This document shows positions 48,080 through 59,304 of a DNA stretch of 64,000 bases, one piece after another. How positions within the stretch are numbered: position 1 is the stretch's first letter; every line of letters begins with the position of its first letter. The position numbers were made by a program, and so were the translations under genes. Source of the stretch: Anadara kagoshimensis (Eukaryota; Mollusca; Bivalvia; Arcoida; Arcidae); NCBI GenBank assembly GCA_021292105.1, contig CM037871.1, positions 34,240,997 through 34,304,996 on the forward strand, given 5' to 3'. The notes beneath the pieces were generated by a model. It worked only from the letters and a program-made list of their open reading frames with translations. It did no database searches and had not been told where the DNA came from.

Positions 48080-49475
48080 TATAAATGTCATACCCCAGAA
48101 ATATATACACCATGTGCATACCGCCTACAAGTTTACCTTAACTCGTCAAGTTTTTGTGTACATGTTCGCGTTATGGCTGGTTTTTTTAACCACGTCTATT
48201 TGGACTGGTGCAATGCTTGATTATCGTGAATCTATTGTCTATTTGTACTCGCATAATGTTCATGTTGGAATAATGCATTGTCTTGTTAATAATATTTGTT
48301 TTTGACAGGTGTGAATAACCCAATCCATCAAGGTGACGTCATCCTGTGTATGACGTTTGAGTCAAAATATTTCGTTGCTTGGTAACAACGAGAGTCTATG
48401 TGATAGTTAGGACTAGTTAATGCAACGGTATTTGCTGTATCCAAAATGTCTACCGCTCTATGAATTTGATGACTTTATCCACCTGAGCAGATAGGTTGAA
48501 AACCTTTTTGATTGCCTTTTTGGTTGCTTTTTGTTAACAGCGAGTGCAACTGTTGTGAGCTCATTCTTTCGAGTTTTATTTAAACATTATTATTTTAAAT
48601 CCAATCAACAATTGAAAATGAAATCACCAGGGCCACAAAGGTCATGTAAAAACCTTAGTTTAATAGTGTAGGCAAACAACAATGAACTGTCCGCTTGACC
48701 TTTAACTTAAATGTTTATTATGGATCCGTACTTGGAACCACAGGTGTTTATTTTGTCTGAATAACCAAAAACATTATTTCAAAATAGTAACCAAGCTTTG
48801 TGAATGTATTAATTGCGAATCCTACCACTTTGTAGTTTGCTGAATCATCCAATATAAATATTTCTAATGAAAGGTCAAGAGAAGAGGTCAATGTTGTTTG
48901 CCTTTACGTGTAATGTACTTATTATGATTCCATAGTGCTGTTATCAGAAATATCAATACGAACTGTAAATGTCAAGCAGTCAGGATAATTATATCAGTTA
49001 TAATGTAAGCCTGGAGTTTATTAATCTAGTTATGGTTTTATATATAAAGCGACTTGTCATTAAGGAGAAAAAAATGCTGTAATACTGGGTATAAAACGTG
49101 ACTTCAACGAGACTTTAAACAATAAAAATATTGAAATTTACAGCTCCATTACAACAAATGTTGCCATGAAACTAATGGAATAAAAAAGAACACAAAAGAA
49201 AACTTATATTTAAAAAATCGACTTCTCGTCATAGTATAATTTCAGTAGAGTATTCTACTTGTAATCCGACGGAGTCTGAATCTCCAAGTGTATATCAAAG
49301 AAACAGACGCAACTCAATTCATTTGACATATAAACACTACGGAGAATATTTAACCTATGCTGAATGCAAACTACATTTGACCTATGCCGACTCTCTGGGG
49401 CATATCACACAAACTAACTGTCAAGGCCAACTGCTGATGGAATTTGACCTTTAACGACTGCCGTATTTGACCATT
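48080..49475. other. SK intron, unannotated part
   Basis: Contains TGACGTCA at 48334-48341 and a stretch at 48690-48950 with weak similarity to 55640-55830 ('gaaaggtcaa...tgttgttt'). No gene. Confidence 0.4.
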
Positions 49476-49479
49476 ATTC

Positions 49480-50290
49480 ATTGCCGGGGACTTTTCAGCT
49501 ATACCCGTTGTCGAGGACATTAGACCTATACCCATTGTCGAAGACATTTGAGCTGTACCCATTGTCGAAGACATTTGAGCTTTACCCATTGCCGAAAACA
49601 TTTGAGCTGTACCCATTGCTGAGGACATTTGAGCTGTACCCATTGCCGAGGACATTTAAGCTGTACCCATTGCCGAAGACATTTTAGCTTAATCCATTGC
49701 CGAGAACATTTGAGCTGTACCCATTGTCGAGGACATTTGAGCTTAATCTATTGCCGAGAACATTTGAGCTGTACCCATTGCTGAAAACATTTGAGCTGTA
49801 CCCATTGCCGAGGACATTAGACCTATACCCATTGTCGAAGACATTTGAGCTTTACCCACTGCCGAGAACATTTGAGCTATACCCTTGTCGAGGACATTTA
49901 AGCTATAACCTTTGCCGAGAACATTTGAGCTATACCGATTGCCGATGGCATTTACACTATACCTATTGCAAATACTTCTGAACTGTACTCATTTCTCAGG
50001 AGATTTTAGCATGCCGACTTTCGAGAATATATGAGCTAAAATCATTAACGAGGACATTGGAGCTATACCGATTGCCGAGGATATTTGAGCTATACCTATT
50101 GCAAAGACTTCTAAACTATACTCATTCCTGAGAACACTTTAGCTATACCAACTGTCAAAAATATATGAGCTAAACCGAATGTCGAGGAATTTAATTATAT
50201 CTATTACCGAGGACATTTAGCTATATCCACAAAAGAGGACATTTGACCTATAAAATCTGAAAAGGACATTTGACCTATAAAAATTGCCTA
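49480..50290 (+). repeat. 27-bp minisatellite, about 30 units
   Basis: Consensus 'gccgaggacatttgagctgt' + 'acccatt'; about 18 well-conserved units to 49980, then diverged units. Because 27 is divisible by 3, frames stay open. The plus strand gives (TFELYPLPR)n at 49481-49687 and 49697-49981, and the minus strand gives (MSSAMGTAQ)n at 49371-49655. No promoter, splice or domain evidence supports translation. Confidence 0.95.
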
Positions 50291-50561
50291 GGACATCTGT
50301 ATTTTTTCCAAACAATGATATCAGCATTATAAAAACCATAAAAATTATTGATGTTTTTATTTTTAAACCTTATCGCCCACACAATATTGCTGAAACAAGA
50401 TGACTTTTATTGATATTTTGAAAATGCATAATTTACATTGTTTATCGATTAAAACAATGCAAGGTATTCCCGGAGCAAAACTAGAATGTTAATTATCTGA
50501 AGTGCCCCATTAATCCACATACACAGACAATATAACATTTTAATGGTGGATTAACTGTTCA

Positions 50562-50612
50562 TATAAAAAAGAGGTCCAAATGGCCTCAATACGCTCACCT
50601 TGTAATCATGCC
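50562..50612 (+). mobile_element. Solo 5' terminus related to the 145-bp-array element
   Basis: 'aaagaggtccaaatggcctc' and 'aatacgctcacct' resemble the start of the element at 5688 ('aagaggcccatgggccttat', 'acgctcacct'). No tandem array follows, so it is a fragment. Confidence 0.6.
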
Positions 50613-50649
50613 TGGTTAAGATGCTTTACTTCTAAAATAAAATTAACTA

Positions 50650-50805
50650 CGTGGCGGGTGTTGCTAACTTAACAGGAGGTGTTTACCTTTCCGGAGCACC
50701 AGGCCTCACTTTTCTGTTGGGAGTACATTTGTTTAACATAATTTGACAGATTCAAAGTTTTTACTTTGCTTTTGGTTTGTGGTTTGGACATGGATCGGTA
50801 TGGTT
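50650..50805 (+). repeat. R1 dispersed repeat, 3' half
   Basis: 'ggcgggtgttgctaacttaa', 'caggaggtgtttacc', 'gcctcacttttctgttggga' and the tail 'ttgtggtttggacatgg'. Confidence 0.8.
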
Positions 50806-50809
50806 TTTT

Positions 50810-52295
50810 TTTTAAAACATTTATTGTATTTTGCAGATTGCATAAAACCAAATGAACATGAGTTTACAGGCCAGCACGATCACCCTTCCTTTGGACGTTT
50901 AGTCCTGAATACGCAGCTGAATAATATATACAATGGTATCTAGTGACCTGTTTCAATTGTGCAATGTACTTTTGTACATAGAATAGCGAAAATGTAACTA
51001 ATCGACATTAGCCGTTGTTCAGAAGTCAATGGTTACAATTAATAAATTCTGGTTCTGGCATGATAGAATTCCCATGGTACCTGCATTTATTGTCCATATT
51101 GTTTAGGGGTCATTTAATTTTATTCAAATTTATCATGATTATATAGTTATTCAATACCATCAAGAATATATTATATAACTATATAAATTAGTATCTTGTA
51201 CAAACATAACTAATGACATTGTCGGCGAGTACCGTCATTTTCCCCAGTAGCGTTACGACTGTCATTTTCAACTTTTGAATTTGCATGATATAATGCGCAT
51301 GGTGTCATTGCTTTGTGTGTTTCCTATTTCACATATTATCTTGAGAGGAATGACATTTTATAGTTAATGTCATTGGTCACATGACCCTGTAATTTTATAT
51401 TTTTGACGTCACGAACAGCGTGATAAGCATGACAACTCACACCAATGCACATAGCAAAATTACCCTCTGAGTTTCTAATTGATTTCAGAGTTGCAGTCTG
51501 AACTATTTTTTATAAAAAAATATATTTAACAGAAATAGAGCAATTAAAATTGGACAGCGTTTATAACCAATATGAATGTCTCACTTTACACATATTATTC
51601 AGTTTGTTGTGCAGGGTGTAGATATGACATTGTCCATAAACACCATTTCAAAGCAGTTCAATTGTTAAATGATAAATTGTGGGTTTCGTAATGGAAAAAC
51701 ACACTTCATCCATGTTTTAGCACGTGTTCATGTTGGACATTTTGCGCCAGTGTTTTGTGTATTACTAGTATGTACAACCTTCAGAGTGCTGGCAAACTTG
51801 TAAGCAATGTCAAAATAAATAAATAAATAATAACAATTTTAAAAAAATAAACAAAACGCATCGCAGCTTAGTACACTGGTACCAAACTAGCAGTTCAGTA
51901 CACTGGTACCAAGCTAACCACTTGAAGCCAACGACAAAGAAAAATGTATTGTTTTGGAAACATCTGTAAATACAACTGCCATAAGCTAAATTGATTAGTT
52001 GATCAGAACATACTATGGGGAAGCAGAACGTTCATAGTGAAGTCAAACGTAAGACAAACAGTCTTTATGTTATTTAGACAACATACCACATCGCTACTTT
52101 AAACATATCAAGTACACTTGTCACAACAAATTAGTGTGATTCTCAGGGGAATTCCAAATCAATGGCAATCAACAATTGATAGAAAAATCAAAATGATTAG
52201 TTAAGAGAAGCAATTTAGTTCCTCACAAACGAAGAAATAAATGTCAAACCAATCCATCGGTGAATAGCCCAGATATACGGTAATAGTACTGCAAA
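50810..52295. other. SK intron, unannotated part
   Basis: AT-rich; two short copies of 'agtacactggtaccaa' at about 51871 and 51898. No gene. Confidence 0.4.
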
Positions 52296-52296
52296 C

Positions 52297-52484
52297 TTAT
52301 TTATTTTCGCGGTGTATTTATTTTCGCGGTGTACTTATTTTCTGGTGTACTTATTTTCGCCGTGTACTTATTTTCGCGGTGTATTTATTTTCGCGGTGAA
52401 CTTATTTTCGCGGTGTACTTATTTTCGCCGTGTACTTATTTTCGCCGTGTACTTATTTTCGCGGTGTATTTATTTTCGCTTATT
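52297..52484 (+). repeat. 18-bp minisatellite, about 10 units
   Basis: Unit 'ttattttcgcggtgtact' with C/G and T/C variants. The 71-residue frame over it is a period-divisible-by-3 artefact. Confidence 0.95.
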
Positions 52485-52489
52485 TCTCG

Positions 52490-54625
52490 GTAATTTGTTT
52501 TTGACTACGAAAAATTACGAAGATTAATACCGGACGCAAATATTATGATGGTTATTGTGTTGTATGTAGTGCAAATATAAGAAGCGCAAAAAACTACGCG
52601 GATATGTCAAAATTTCATATACCTCGGAAATAAATACACGTGAAATTAAATACTTTTACGTTATTTCACAGTGGTGTAATTGTCCCTCGTCAAAACGTTC
52701 ACGCCGGTCATTGGAAAATAACTCGTGTTCAGATTGGTCATCTGATGCCATCAAAACTTAAAACAATCTAACCTGGATTTGCAGTGGAGACAAAGAAATC
52801 TCAACCTGGGGGGCTAGATCCTTTATGTTTCAGACCGAGGCTTTTCTACCATAGCAGAATGGAAAAACCCGCGTTTTGCCTTGCAAGATTTTTCTGTCTA
52901 ACACTTGGGTATTGGCAAGCTACACACGCGAGAAAGCATAGTAATACTTCGATTACTACGTCAACAATTTAGACCGTGAGATCAAGACGGAAAGCTGAAC
53001 AAGGGCGTGTTACTTCTTCAAGACAATGCTATCGTGTTCAAGTCAAGGATAGCACAACATGCAATATACGAATGTAAGTTCAAACAACCACTCTTCCTAC
53101 AATCTACAATTACTTCTTATCTAGAAATAAAAATGGAAACCCCTTTTTGTTGAACCAGATTTTCTGATGATAGTGAACTCAAGGCTATTACATTGGCATG
53201 GTCTGGAGACCATTCAAATGGCTTCCATTTCAAAGTAAATAGATATTGTAACAAGTTTATTGGGATATAAGAGGGCAATATTAAAAAAAACAAATAAAAT
53301 AAAAACAATGTGTTTCTTTGCTTGGTGCTTCTGCAACAAATTCCTCGTTCTATACACTATCTGATCGCATGCAAATACACACTGTGTATCAGTCTTCATA
53401 TTTGATTTCTTTTGACGCCTTGTTCATATAGCTTTTGCCACAACTCCATTCAGCCTTATTTGGATCCTATATTTATTTCATATCTAGTAACTACACATGC
53501 AATCAACTCTACATATGCTTTTTTTCAAAATATTTCATATTAACATGCAGACATATCCAACTCATTTTAGTTTCATAAGATACTACAAAAAGTCAAAATC
53601 GTAGAATAAATAGAACTTTATACAAATGCTTAATTTCAGAATTGCCATGTCTTTTCTGTACTCTACGTAAGGCTACAGAATTCTATTATGGCAGCTGATT
53701 TAATGTTTACTGATAAAATGACAAGAGGACATGTGACGTTTTGTACTGTCGTGCTAACCACAGAAATGGTTAGCTGGTAAATAAGAATTGTTCTCCATCT
53801 GTTAGATTAATGAATTTACATCGATTTTTGGTGTATGCTATTATCATTATAACCACATGATTGATCTTTATTTAACCCTTTCATAAACTCGTCACAAAAT
53901 TGAATATAGAAAGAAAACAATGAACACAAGGTCAAAAAAGACATTGTAGCTCACTTGTGACCTTTATTTGTAAATGGCAAATGTTTTGAAAACATACAGG
54001 ATCGAATTGAATGCAAATTTTATGACACACGCTATGGTTACATTTTATAAAAAATTACTTTATTTCTTAATCCTGTAAGAATTTAAAATAATTGCAATTT
54101 AATGTGGACGTTCACGCATGTAAAAGACATGCGATCAATGGCATTCATATCCAATGGTATATATCAATAGATGTTACCATAGCAATCACCAATGTAGAGT
54201 TTGTGTTGTTCATGCAGACATTCAATGCTACACTACTGCAAGAAGGGCTGTAAAAGTGTCAGAGCCATGGACCGAAGAAAAAGGGATTGCTGATCGACGA
54301 AGTTAATAGCATTTCTAAAACATTTTATCATAGCCTGATACAGACACCTTCTAATATATGTTACACAACCCTCCCCACAAATTAACAAATGTTAACTTAA
54401 TAATAGGAAAATCGATAATAATGTCGTTTTATTCTACAGTATAAATACTAATTGTATAACTACGCCCGCGCATTAAGTTATAAATAGTATTACGCTAAAA
54501 TTACGAGACAAAAACGTGTAAATATATCGTTACAGTATCGATGCAGTTATCTATCAATTTTACCAGCATGTTTCTTTGTTCAGATGCAGCAGGTACAATC
54601 AAGCTGCAATTATTATACTTTAGAA
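52490..54625. other. SK intron, unannotated part
   Basis: Slightly less AT-rich around 52650-53000. A 62-residue frame at 52784-52972 has no recognised features. Confidence 0.4.
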
Positions 54626-54630
54626 GAAAA

Positions 54631-54746
54631 CCCGGCCTCACTTCCCTGGTGGAAGTTCACGTGTCTAACCTAACTTGTCAGTTCCAAAGTTTTTACTTTG
54701 CTTCTGGATTGTGATTCGGAAATGGATTAGTATGTTTGTTTTTGAT
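54631..54746 (+). repeat. R1 dispersed repeat, 3' half, very young
   Basis: 116 nt identical to 22361-22476 except for one base, starting abruptly at 'cccggcctcacttccctgg'. Confidence 0.9.
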
Positions 54747-55195
54747 TATAAGGACATAGAAGAACCTTTATGGCATAGGAAGCATCCTTAAATCTCTAAG
54801 GACGTAGCTCTAGGATCTTTTGGAAGCATCTGTTAAGTTGCAGGTGAAATTAAGCTGTAATTATAATCCTCTAGAAAAAAAATATTAGGGGCGCTGAGGA
54901 ACCTTTGGTAGCACTGACAAACTCCTTAAATCTTACACAGGGTAGATTAACTTTTTGTAGTATCAATAACGTCCTTGAATTTTAAAGGACGTAGATTAAC
55001 CTTTGGGAGCATCGAGAACGTTAACATCATGAAGGATAAACATTTTGGACTGTCGACTATAGGATTTACCATAAATCTTAAAATGAGGTAAAAGAACGTT
55101 TTGGAGCGGTCCTAAAATCTTAAAGGAAGAAGATAAACATTTGGAGGCACCTGGGGCGTCAGATGTTTAAGGACATAGAGAGCATTATTCAATCT
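54747..55195 (+). repeat. Degenerate tandem array, unit about 60-70 bp
   Basis: Repeated phrases such as 'atcttaaaggacgtagatta', 'acctttgggagcatc' and 'aaatctctaaggacgtag' recur irregularly. It begins exactly where the young R1 copy ends. Confidence 0.65.
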
Positions 55196-55443
55196 TTAAA
55201 TGGTGGGATCTTAGGTTTTGTTTCACTTTTATAGTGCTACACAAACAATTGGTTTTTTTAAAAATTAAATACAACTTTAATTCTGAAATAAAAAAAAATA
55301 AAAAAAACAACCATAACCATTTACTGTATAAAGCACTATATAATTCCAACCAAAGCCTATTAGAGTCAAATGTGGAAAACTTCGTCCAAAAAAATTTCTA
55401 AAAACTAAAAATTAGAAATAATGAGCATGATGTAAATTCTTAC

Positions 55444-55539
55444 CTGTATTTCTAATATATGGTAAGCTACTATTAACCCGAGTAATATCACAGTTGAAAC
55501 ACTTATTAGCGATTTCAGCACCGTCGAGTATACCTGGTG
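55444..55539 (-). CDS. KCNN: SK channel exon: S2 segment
   Basis: 96 nt, 32 codons, phase 0 at both ends. The acceptor is a TTTTAG ending at 55540 and the donor reads CAG|GTAAGA below 55444. The peptide contains LISVSTVILLGLIVAYH followed by LEIQ, the second transmembrane helix of SK channels; the corresponding Drosophila and vertebrate stretch is nearly the same. It joins directly to the next exon's LFAVDN to give the conserved EIQLF..DN sequence. On the plus strand the exon sits just below an (AAAT)n microsatellite at about 55551-55600, which is therefore in the upstream intron close to the polypyrimidine/branch region. This is the most 5' exon I could find. The upstream exon should end just after the S1-S2 loop. 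Confidence 0.93.
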
Positions 55540-55550
55540 CTAAAATATAA

Positions 55551-55554
55551 AAAA

Positions 55555-55597
<43 letters not shown>

Positions 55598-55600
55598 CAT
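55551..55600. repeat. (AAAT)n microsatellite
   Basis: About 12 units, just upstream (transcript sense) of the S2-exon acceptor. Confidence 0.95.
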
Positions 55601-55903
55601 TAATAAATAAGTAAATTAATTGCCAATTATGTATATCGCCGATCAACATTGACCTGTTTGCTTGACCTTTTATTATAAGCATAGAAGGATCCAGCCAATA
55701 GACCCAATACATGTGTTTTATTCTCAAAATGATTACAGTGTTTTTAATTATGCACTTGTGTTCCCTATACATATAGTAAAAATTTAAATGAAAGGTCAAC
55801 AGGACATGTCTATGTTGTTTACCTATAATATGTTAATTGCTAGTTCTACAAGTAGTAAAAGGAAAAACATCACTAAATCGTTTAAGGCAACAGAAAATAA
55901 TTT

Positions 55904-55904
<1 letters not shown>

Positions 55905-55947
<43 letters not shown>
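55905..55947 (+). repeat. (GA)n microsatellite
   Basis: About 21 GA units. Confidence 0.95.
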
Positions 55948-55949
<2 letters not shown>

Positions 55950-56164
55950 CTTCATATAATATATAATATGATGCTAAATGCATATTTATCATAATTACAA
56001 TATGACCTTTACTGAGCACAAAATAGCAAGAAATCTGTGAATCTGTGAGTTACACCTCACTCAGTATGTATCCCCGATTTGAATATATATTAGAATACAA
56101 AGAAAATGTGAAGTAGATGTCCGGTAGACTTGGAATCTGTAATTGCAACACAGGACCTCCTACT

Positions 56165-56310
56165 GAACTAGCATACAAAAATTCCAAGTTGCTATGTTTA
56201 GTACTTGCTGAGAAAACTGTTGAAAATTATTTGTTTCGGACTGACGGGTGGACGGACGGAAGGACAGATGTAAAGCAGTATACCCCACTCTTCTTCGACC
56301 CGTGGGTATA
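56165..56310 (+). repeat. Fragment of a dispersed element tail
   Basis: 'gctgagaaaactgttgaaaa' and 'gacgggtggacggacggaag', with an imperfect GGAC repeat, look like the terminal part of molluscan interspersed repeats. Recognition is by pattern only. Confidence 0.35.
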
Positions 56311-56870
56311 TATTCTCGACCTTGCTTTTACACAAACTTACCTCATGTTATATTTTGTGTCATGTGTTTTTGATTTCGTGTAACGTTTTATTTTTGTCAA
56401 TGGTAATAACATACATGTATGTATGTATCTATGTAGGACAACTAATATATAGTACCTACATCTTCCAGCTCAGAGCACTGGCGTCATCAAATACATGCAT
56501 ATTGGACAAATAGGACAAATTGCCCCGATAACGGTACAATCAAATTAAAGGAGAGAGCATTTTTATTCGTTGCATCGACATACGAGTTCTTTTACTGCAA
56601 ATATTAATGATGTCACGATGTAAATCTGTTAGGCGGTTTCCTCAAATTTTGTGAATGATTAATATTTGTGATACTTGTCAGAAATATTAACTATATGTAT
56701 ATGGAGCAAGTTGTTTTAAATGTATAAGTGTCATTTGCCGTTTCATTGAAGAGAAAAGATTTTTTTAGTGAAAAATGCAAACTGTCTCATAAACTGCCAA
56801 TATCTTTAAAAAATAATTGTGCAGTACGATTTTTTCTGTCATTTGTCAAAGTATGTTTGTATAATTTTGA

Positions 56871-56872
<2 letters not shown>

Positions 56873-56924
<52 letters not shown>

Positions 56925-56934
56925 ATTTATGTTT
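56873..56934. repeat. (AT)n microsatellite
   Basis: About 30 AT units with two phase breaks. Confidence 0.95.
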
Positions 56935-57378
56935 TGTTTTATATTTCTTGCTGGTTGCCGTGGTGGTTATGGTGGTGCAGGTTTTGGTTGTTTTCCACTA
57001 TTTTAAAGTACGTGTGCACAATAAACAATAATTCAACAATAAATATTGATATATTCCATGTAAAGATTCTAATCAACATTTAAATGACACACTGCTGCTA
57101 TCCTGTCTTAACGGATATTTATACACACAAAGACTATTTCATCAACAATTGTCAACAGAAATAGTTCTTTGAATTTCCAAAAAAGGATTATCAATCAAGT
57201 TACTCCCGAGGGAGAAATCAACCTTGGAGTTTGAATAAAGTCGATAATTCTTAGACAAATGATTCGATATGTGACTTACAATACACATAATGAAGGTGTA
57301 AGACGAATCTGTAACGTTATTGGATATCTCACGGAAATAAGTAGTGACAACAGGATTGATGACCTGCTATATTAAACA

Positions 57379-57389
57379 AGTGTGTGTGG

Positions 57390-57420
<31 letters not shown>

Positions 57421-57608
57421 GTGTGTGTGTGTGCCAAAGAGAGAGAGAAGAGAAAATGCGTGGGGGAGAGAGAGAGTGTGTGTGTGTCAAAGAGAGAGAG
57501 AGAAGAGAAAATGTGTTGTGGCGAGAGGGAGAGTGTGTGTGTGTGTGTGTGTGTGTGTCAAAGAGAGAGAGAAGAGAAAATGTGTGTGTGGAGAGAGAGA
57601 GAGAGAAT

Positions 57609-57645
<37 letters not shown>

Positions 57646-57704
57646 AGAAGAGAAAATATGGGTGTGTGTGTGTGTGTGTGCGAGAGAGAGAGAGGGGGGG
57701 GGGG
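57379..57704 (+). repeat. Compound (GT)n/(GA)n array with a higher-order unit
   Basis: Blocks of (GT)n and (GA)n alternate with a conserved 'agaagagaaaatg' phrase, repeated four times, ending in a G run. Overlapping frames of 76-141 residues on both strands (Cys/Val and Arg/Glu, or Thr/His and Leu/Ser) are simple-sequence translations, not genes. Confidence 0.95.
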
Positions 57705-57839
57705 TCAACACTTGCATAGCTCACAAATAACGGACAAAAGACAAAGCAACCAAATACATTACACTAACAACACGAAAGAAGACAAGGAAATAGTATGTCA
57801 CGTATAACAGTATGGAGTTGATTTTGATAATGCTGTTTT

Positions 57840-57990
57840 ACGACCTAACTTATACTGAGGTGGTTTATTTTATGAAAGCAGAAGAGATCAGAGTACATGA
57901 ACACTCACACAACCTTATCACACTAAGATCTGTCCCCACTGGAATTCGAAGCTAGGGTGCGAGAGGCACTGTAAACCGTAAACACGTCTC
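57840..57990 (-). mobile_element. Possible decayed tRNA-derived SINE
   Basis: The minus strand has a B-box-like 'gcttcgaattccagtgggga' and a 'gtaaaacagcat'-type end. Weaker than the elements at 29390 and 37262. Confidence 0.35.
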
Positions 57991-58526
57991 GTATACTTTG
58001 TGAAAAAAGTTGGTTAAAATTTTCCTTACATTTATTTCTCCACTCAATCAAAAATGAGAAAAATAACCCGAAAAATACCAATTCTATTTGTCTGAGACGT
58101 TGAGAGCCATTTGACCTATCTTAAACAGTTTTTCGTAGTAGTTCAAACCGATGATATAAATTGGAATTGGAGTGTTTTTACTTTCCATTTGCGAGGATTA
58201 CATCTACACATAATCAATACATCCCGTAATGAACAACAATTGCTAGAAATATCTGATCTCAAAGGAATATGTAATTTTATATGTCAAAATTACTCTACTA
58301 TATTGTGGTAATACGATGATCACGTGATCATGATTTGTACGTAACATTAATGTGTAATAGTTGATTAGTAATTATCTCTGGCAAACAGGCAGTGGTTCAT
58401 TATAATGCTTTTGAGACTATATACTGACGGAAGTCCACAAGTCACAAGGAATTCCAATCATGTTACGTAATAGAACTACGTTGTTCTCTGTCATTAAGAT
58501 ACACGACAAGCGATTTATCAGAATAC

Positions 58527-58860
58527 CAAAAATCCCTTGGTACAACACTTTGATGAAACCAAGCTATTGGTAACATAATCTGTTATTTGAATCAGAACGT
58601 TTTAGTGCAACAATTCAAAATGTATAAATTTAAGGCTTACACTTCAGAATATATACAATCCCTTGGTAAAACTGTTTGGTGAAACCCAAAATTTTCCTTA
58701 TATAATCTGTTATTTGAATCAAAACGTTTCAGTGCAACAATCCAAAATGTATTTCAGCCTGTATGTTTTCTCTTAACCAAAATCCCTTGGTAATACAGCT
58801 TGATAAAACCTAGCTATATGTCATATTGCGGTATTTGATCAAAACATAATCTTTTCCAAA
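58527..58860 (+). repeat. Tandem repeat, unit about 125 bp, 2.5 copies
   Basis: 'aatcccttggta' at 58531, 58657 and 58781; shared 'ataatctgttatttgaatca', 'aaacgtttcagtgcaacaat' and 'ccaaaatgta'. Confidence 0.9.
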
Positions 58861-58969
58861 AGTTTAAACTAAGTGAGTATATTCTATCATCAGTTTTTAA
58901 AACTGGAGTCGTTAATTTCTTCAGACATTTTTTCAACCGGTCTTTTTTCACAGCATGCTTTGAATTATA

Positions 58970-59190
58970 TTTAATTGACGGATCGCCGGCCACGCCCACA
59001 ATGTTCCGACAAAGGCCGCCATCACGCTACCAAAGCAGCGCCACGGCAACTAACGACGTTGTAACGTCAGTGACGTCATTAAACGGCGCAATTCAGGCCG
59101 AGTTTTCATTTTTTTTTGCGTGTAATTCAAGCATGCCAGGCCTTTGTCGGAACATTGTGGGCGTGGTCAGCGATACGTCAATTATTTGTA
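58970..59190. mobile_element. Hairpin MITE with long terminal inverted repeats
   Basis: 'ccacgcccacaatgttccga' + 'caaaggcc' (58990-59017) is perfectly inverted as 'ggcctttgtcggaacattgt' + 'gggcgtgg' (59139-59166). The match extends outward to 'aattgacg' with a few mismatches, giving arms of about 45 nt around a GC-richer 120-nt centre. It contains a full CRE palindrome, TGACGTCA, at 59071-59078. No coding capacity; the transposon superfamily is not assigned. Confidence 0.85.
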
Positions 59191-59252
59191 AACCTTTGAA
59201 TGTGAAGTAGTTCTTTTGAAATCTTTACCTTTACTGTTACTCTAGAAATAAG

Positions 59253-59303
59253 ACCCCCCCCCCAAAAAAAAAAGAAAAAAAAAAAAAAAAAAAAAAAAAA
59301 AAA
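59253..59303 (+). repeat. Poly-C/poly-A tract
   Basis: Ten C followed by about 40 mostly A, directly ahead of the non-LTR fragment. Confidence 0.9.
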
Positions 59304-59304
59304 C

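Larger units (their letters stand above)
16237..55539 (-). other. KCNN: SK/KCNN channel gene, 5'-incomplete (span of 8 recovered exons)
   Basis: Gene-level entry. Small-conductance Ca2+-activated K+ channels are tetrameric plasma-membrane channels gated by constitutively bound calmodulin; they drive after-hyperpolarisation in neurons and muscle. Eight minus-strand exons were found by reading the reverse complement and matching the family's known order: S2, S3-S5, pore, S6, calmodulin-binding domain, coiled coil, tail. All have AG acceptors and GT donors, and all phases agree (0, 2/1, 0, 0, 2/1, 0, 0). Together they encode 429 residues plus a TAA stop. Family members usually have 100 or more further N-terminal residues including S1. 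These were not found between 55540 and 64000, so the gene is incomplete here. Introns in transcript order are about 20.0, 6.1, 2.5, 6.1, 0.45, 2.4 and 0.49 kb. No second SK copy or mutually exclusive exon was seen. Identification is very secure; paralogue assignment (SK1-3) is not meaningful in a mollusc. Confidence 0.96.

Noticed and set aside
57344..57807. Cys/Val-rich and Arg/Glu-rich frames of 111-141 residues
   Set aside because: Direct translation of a GT/GA microsatellite, open in several frames and on the other strand.
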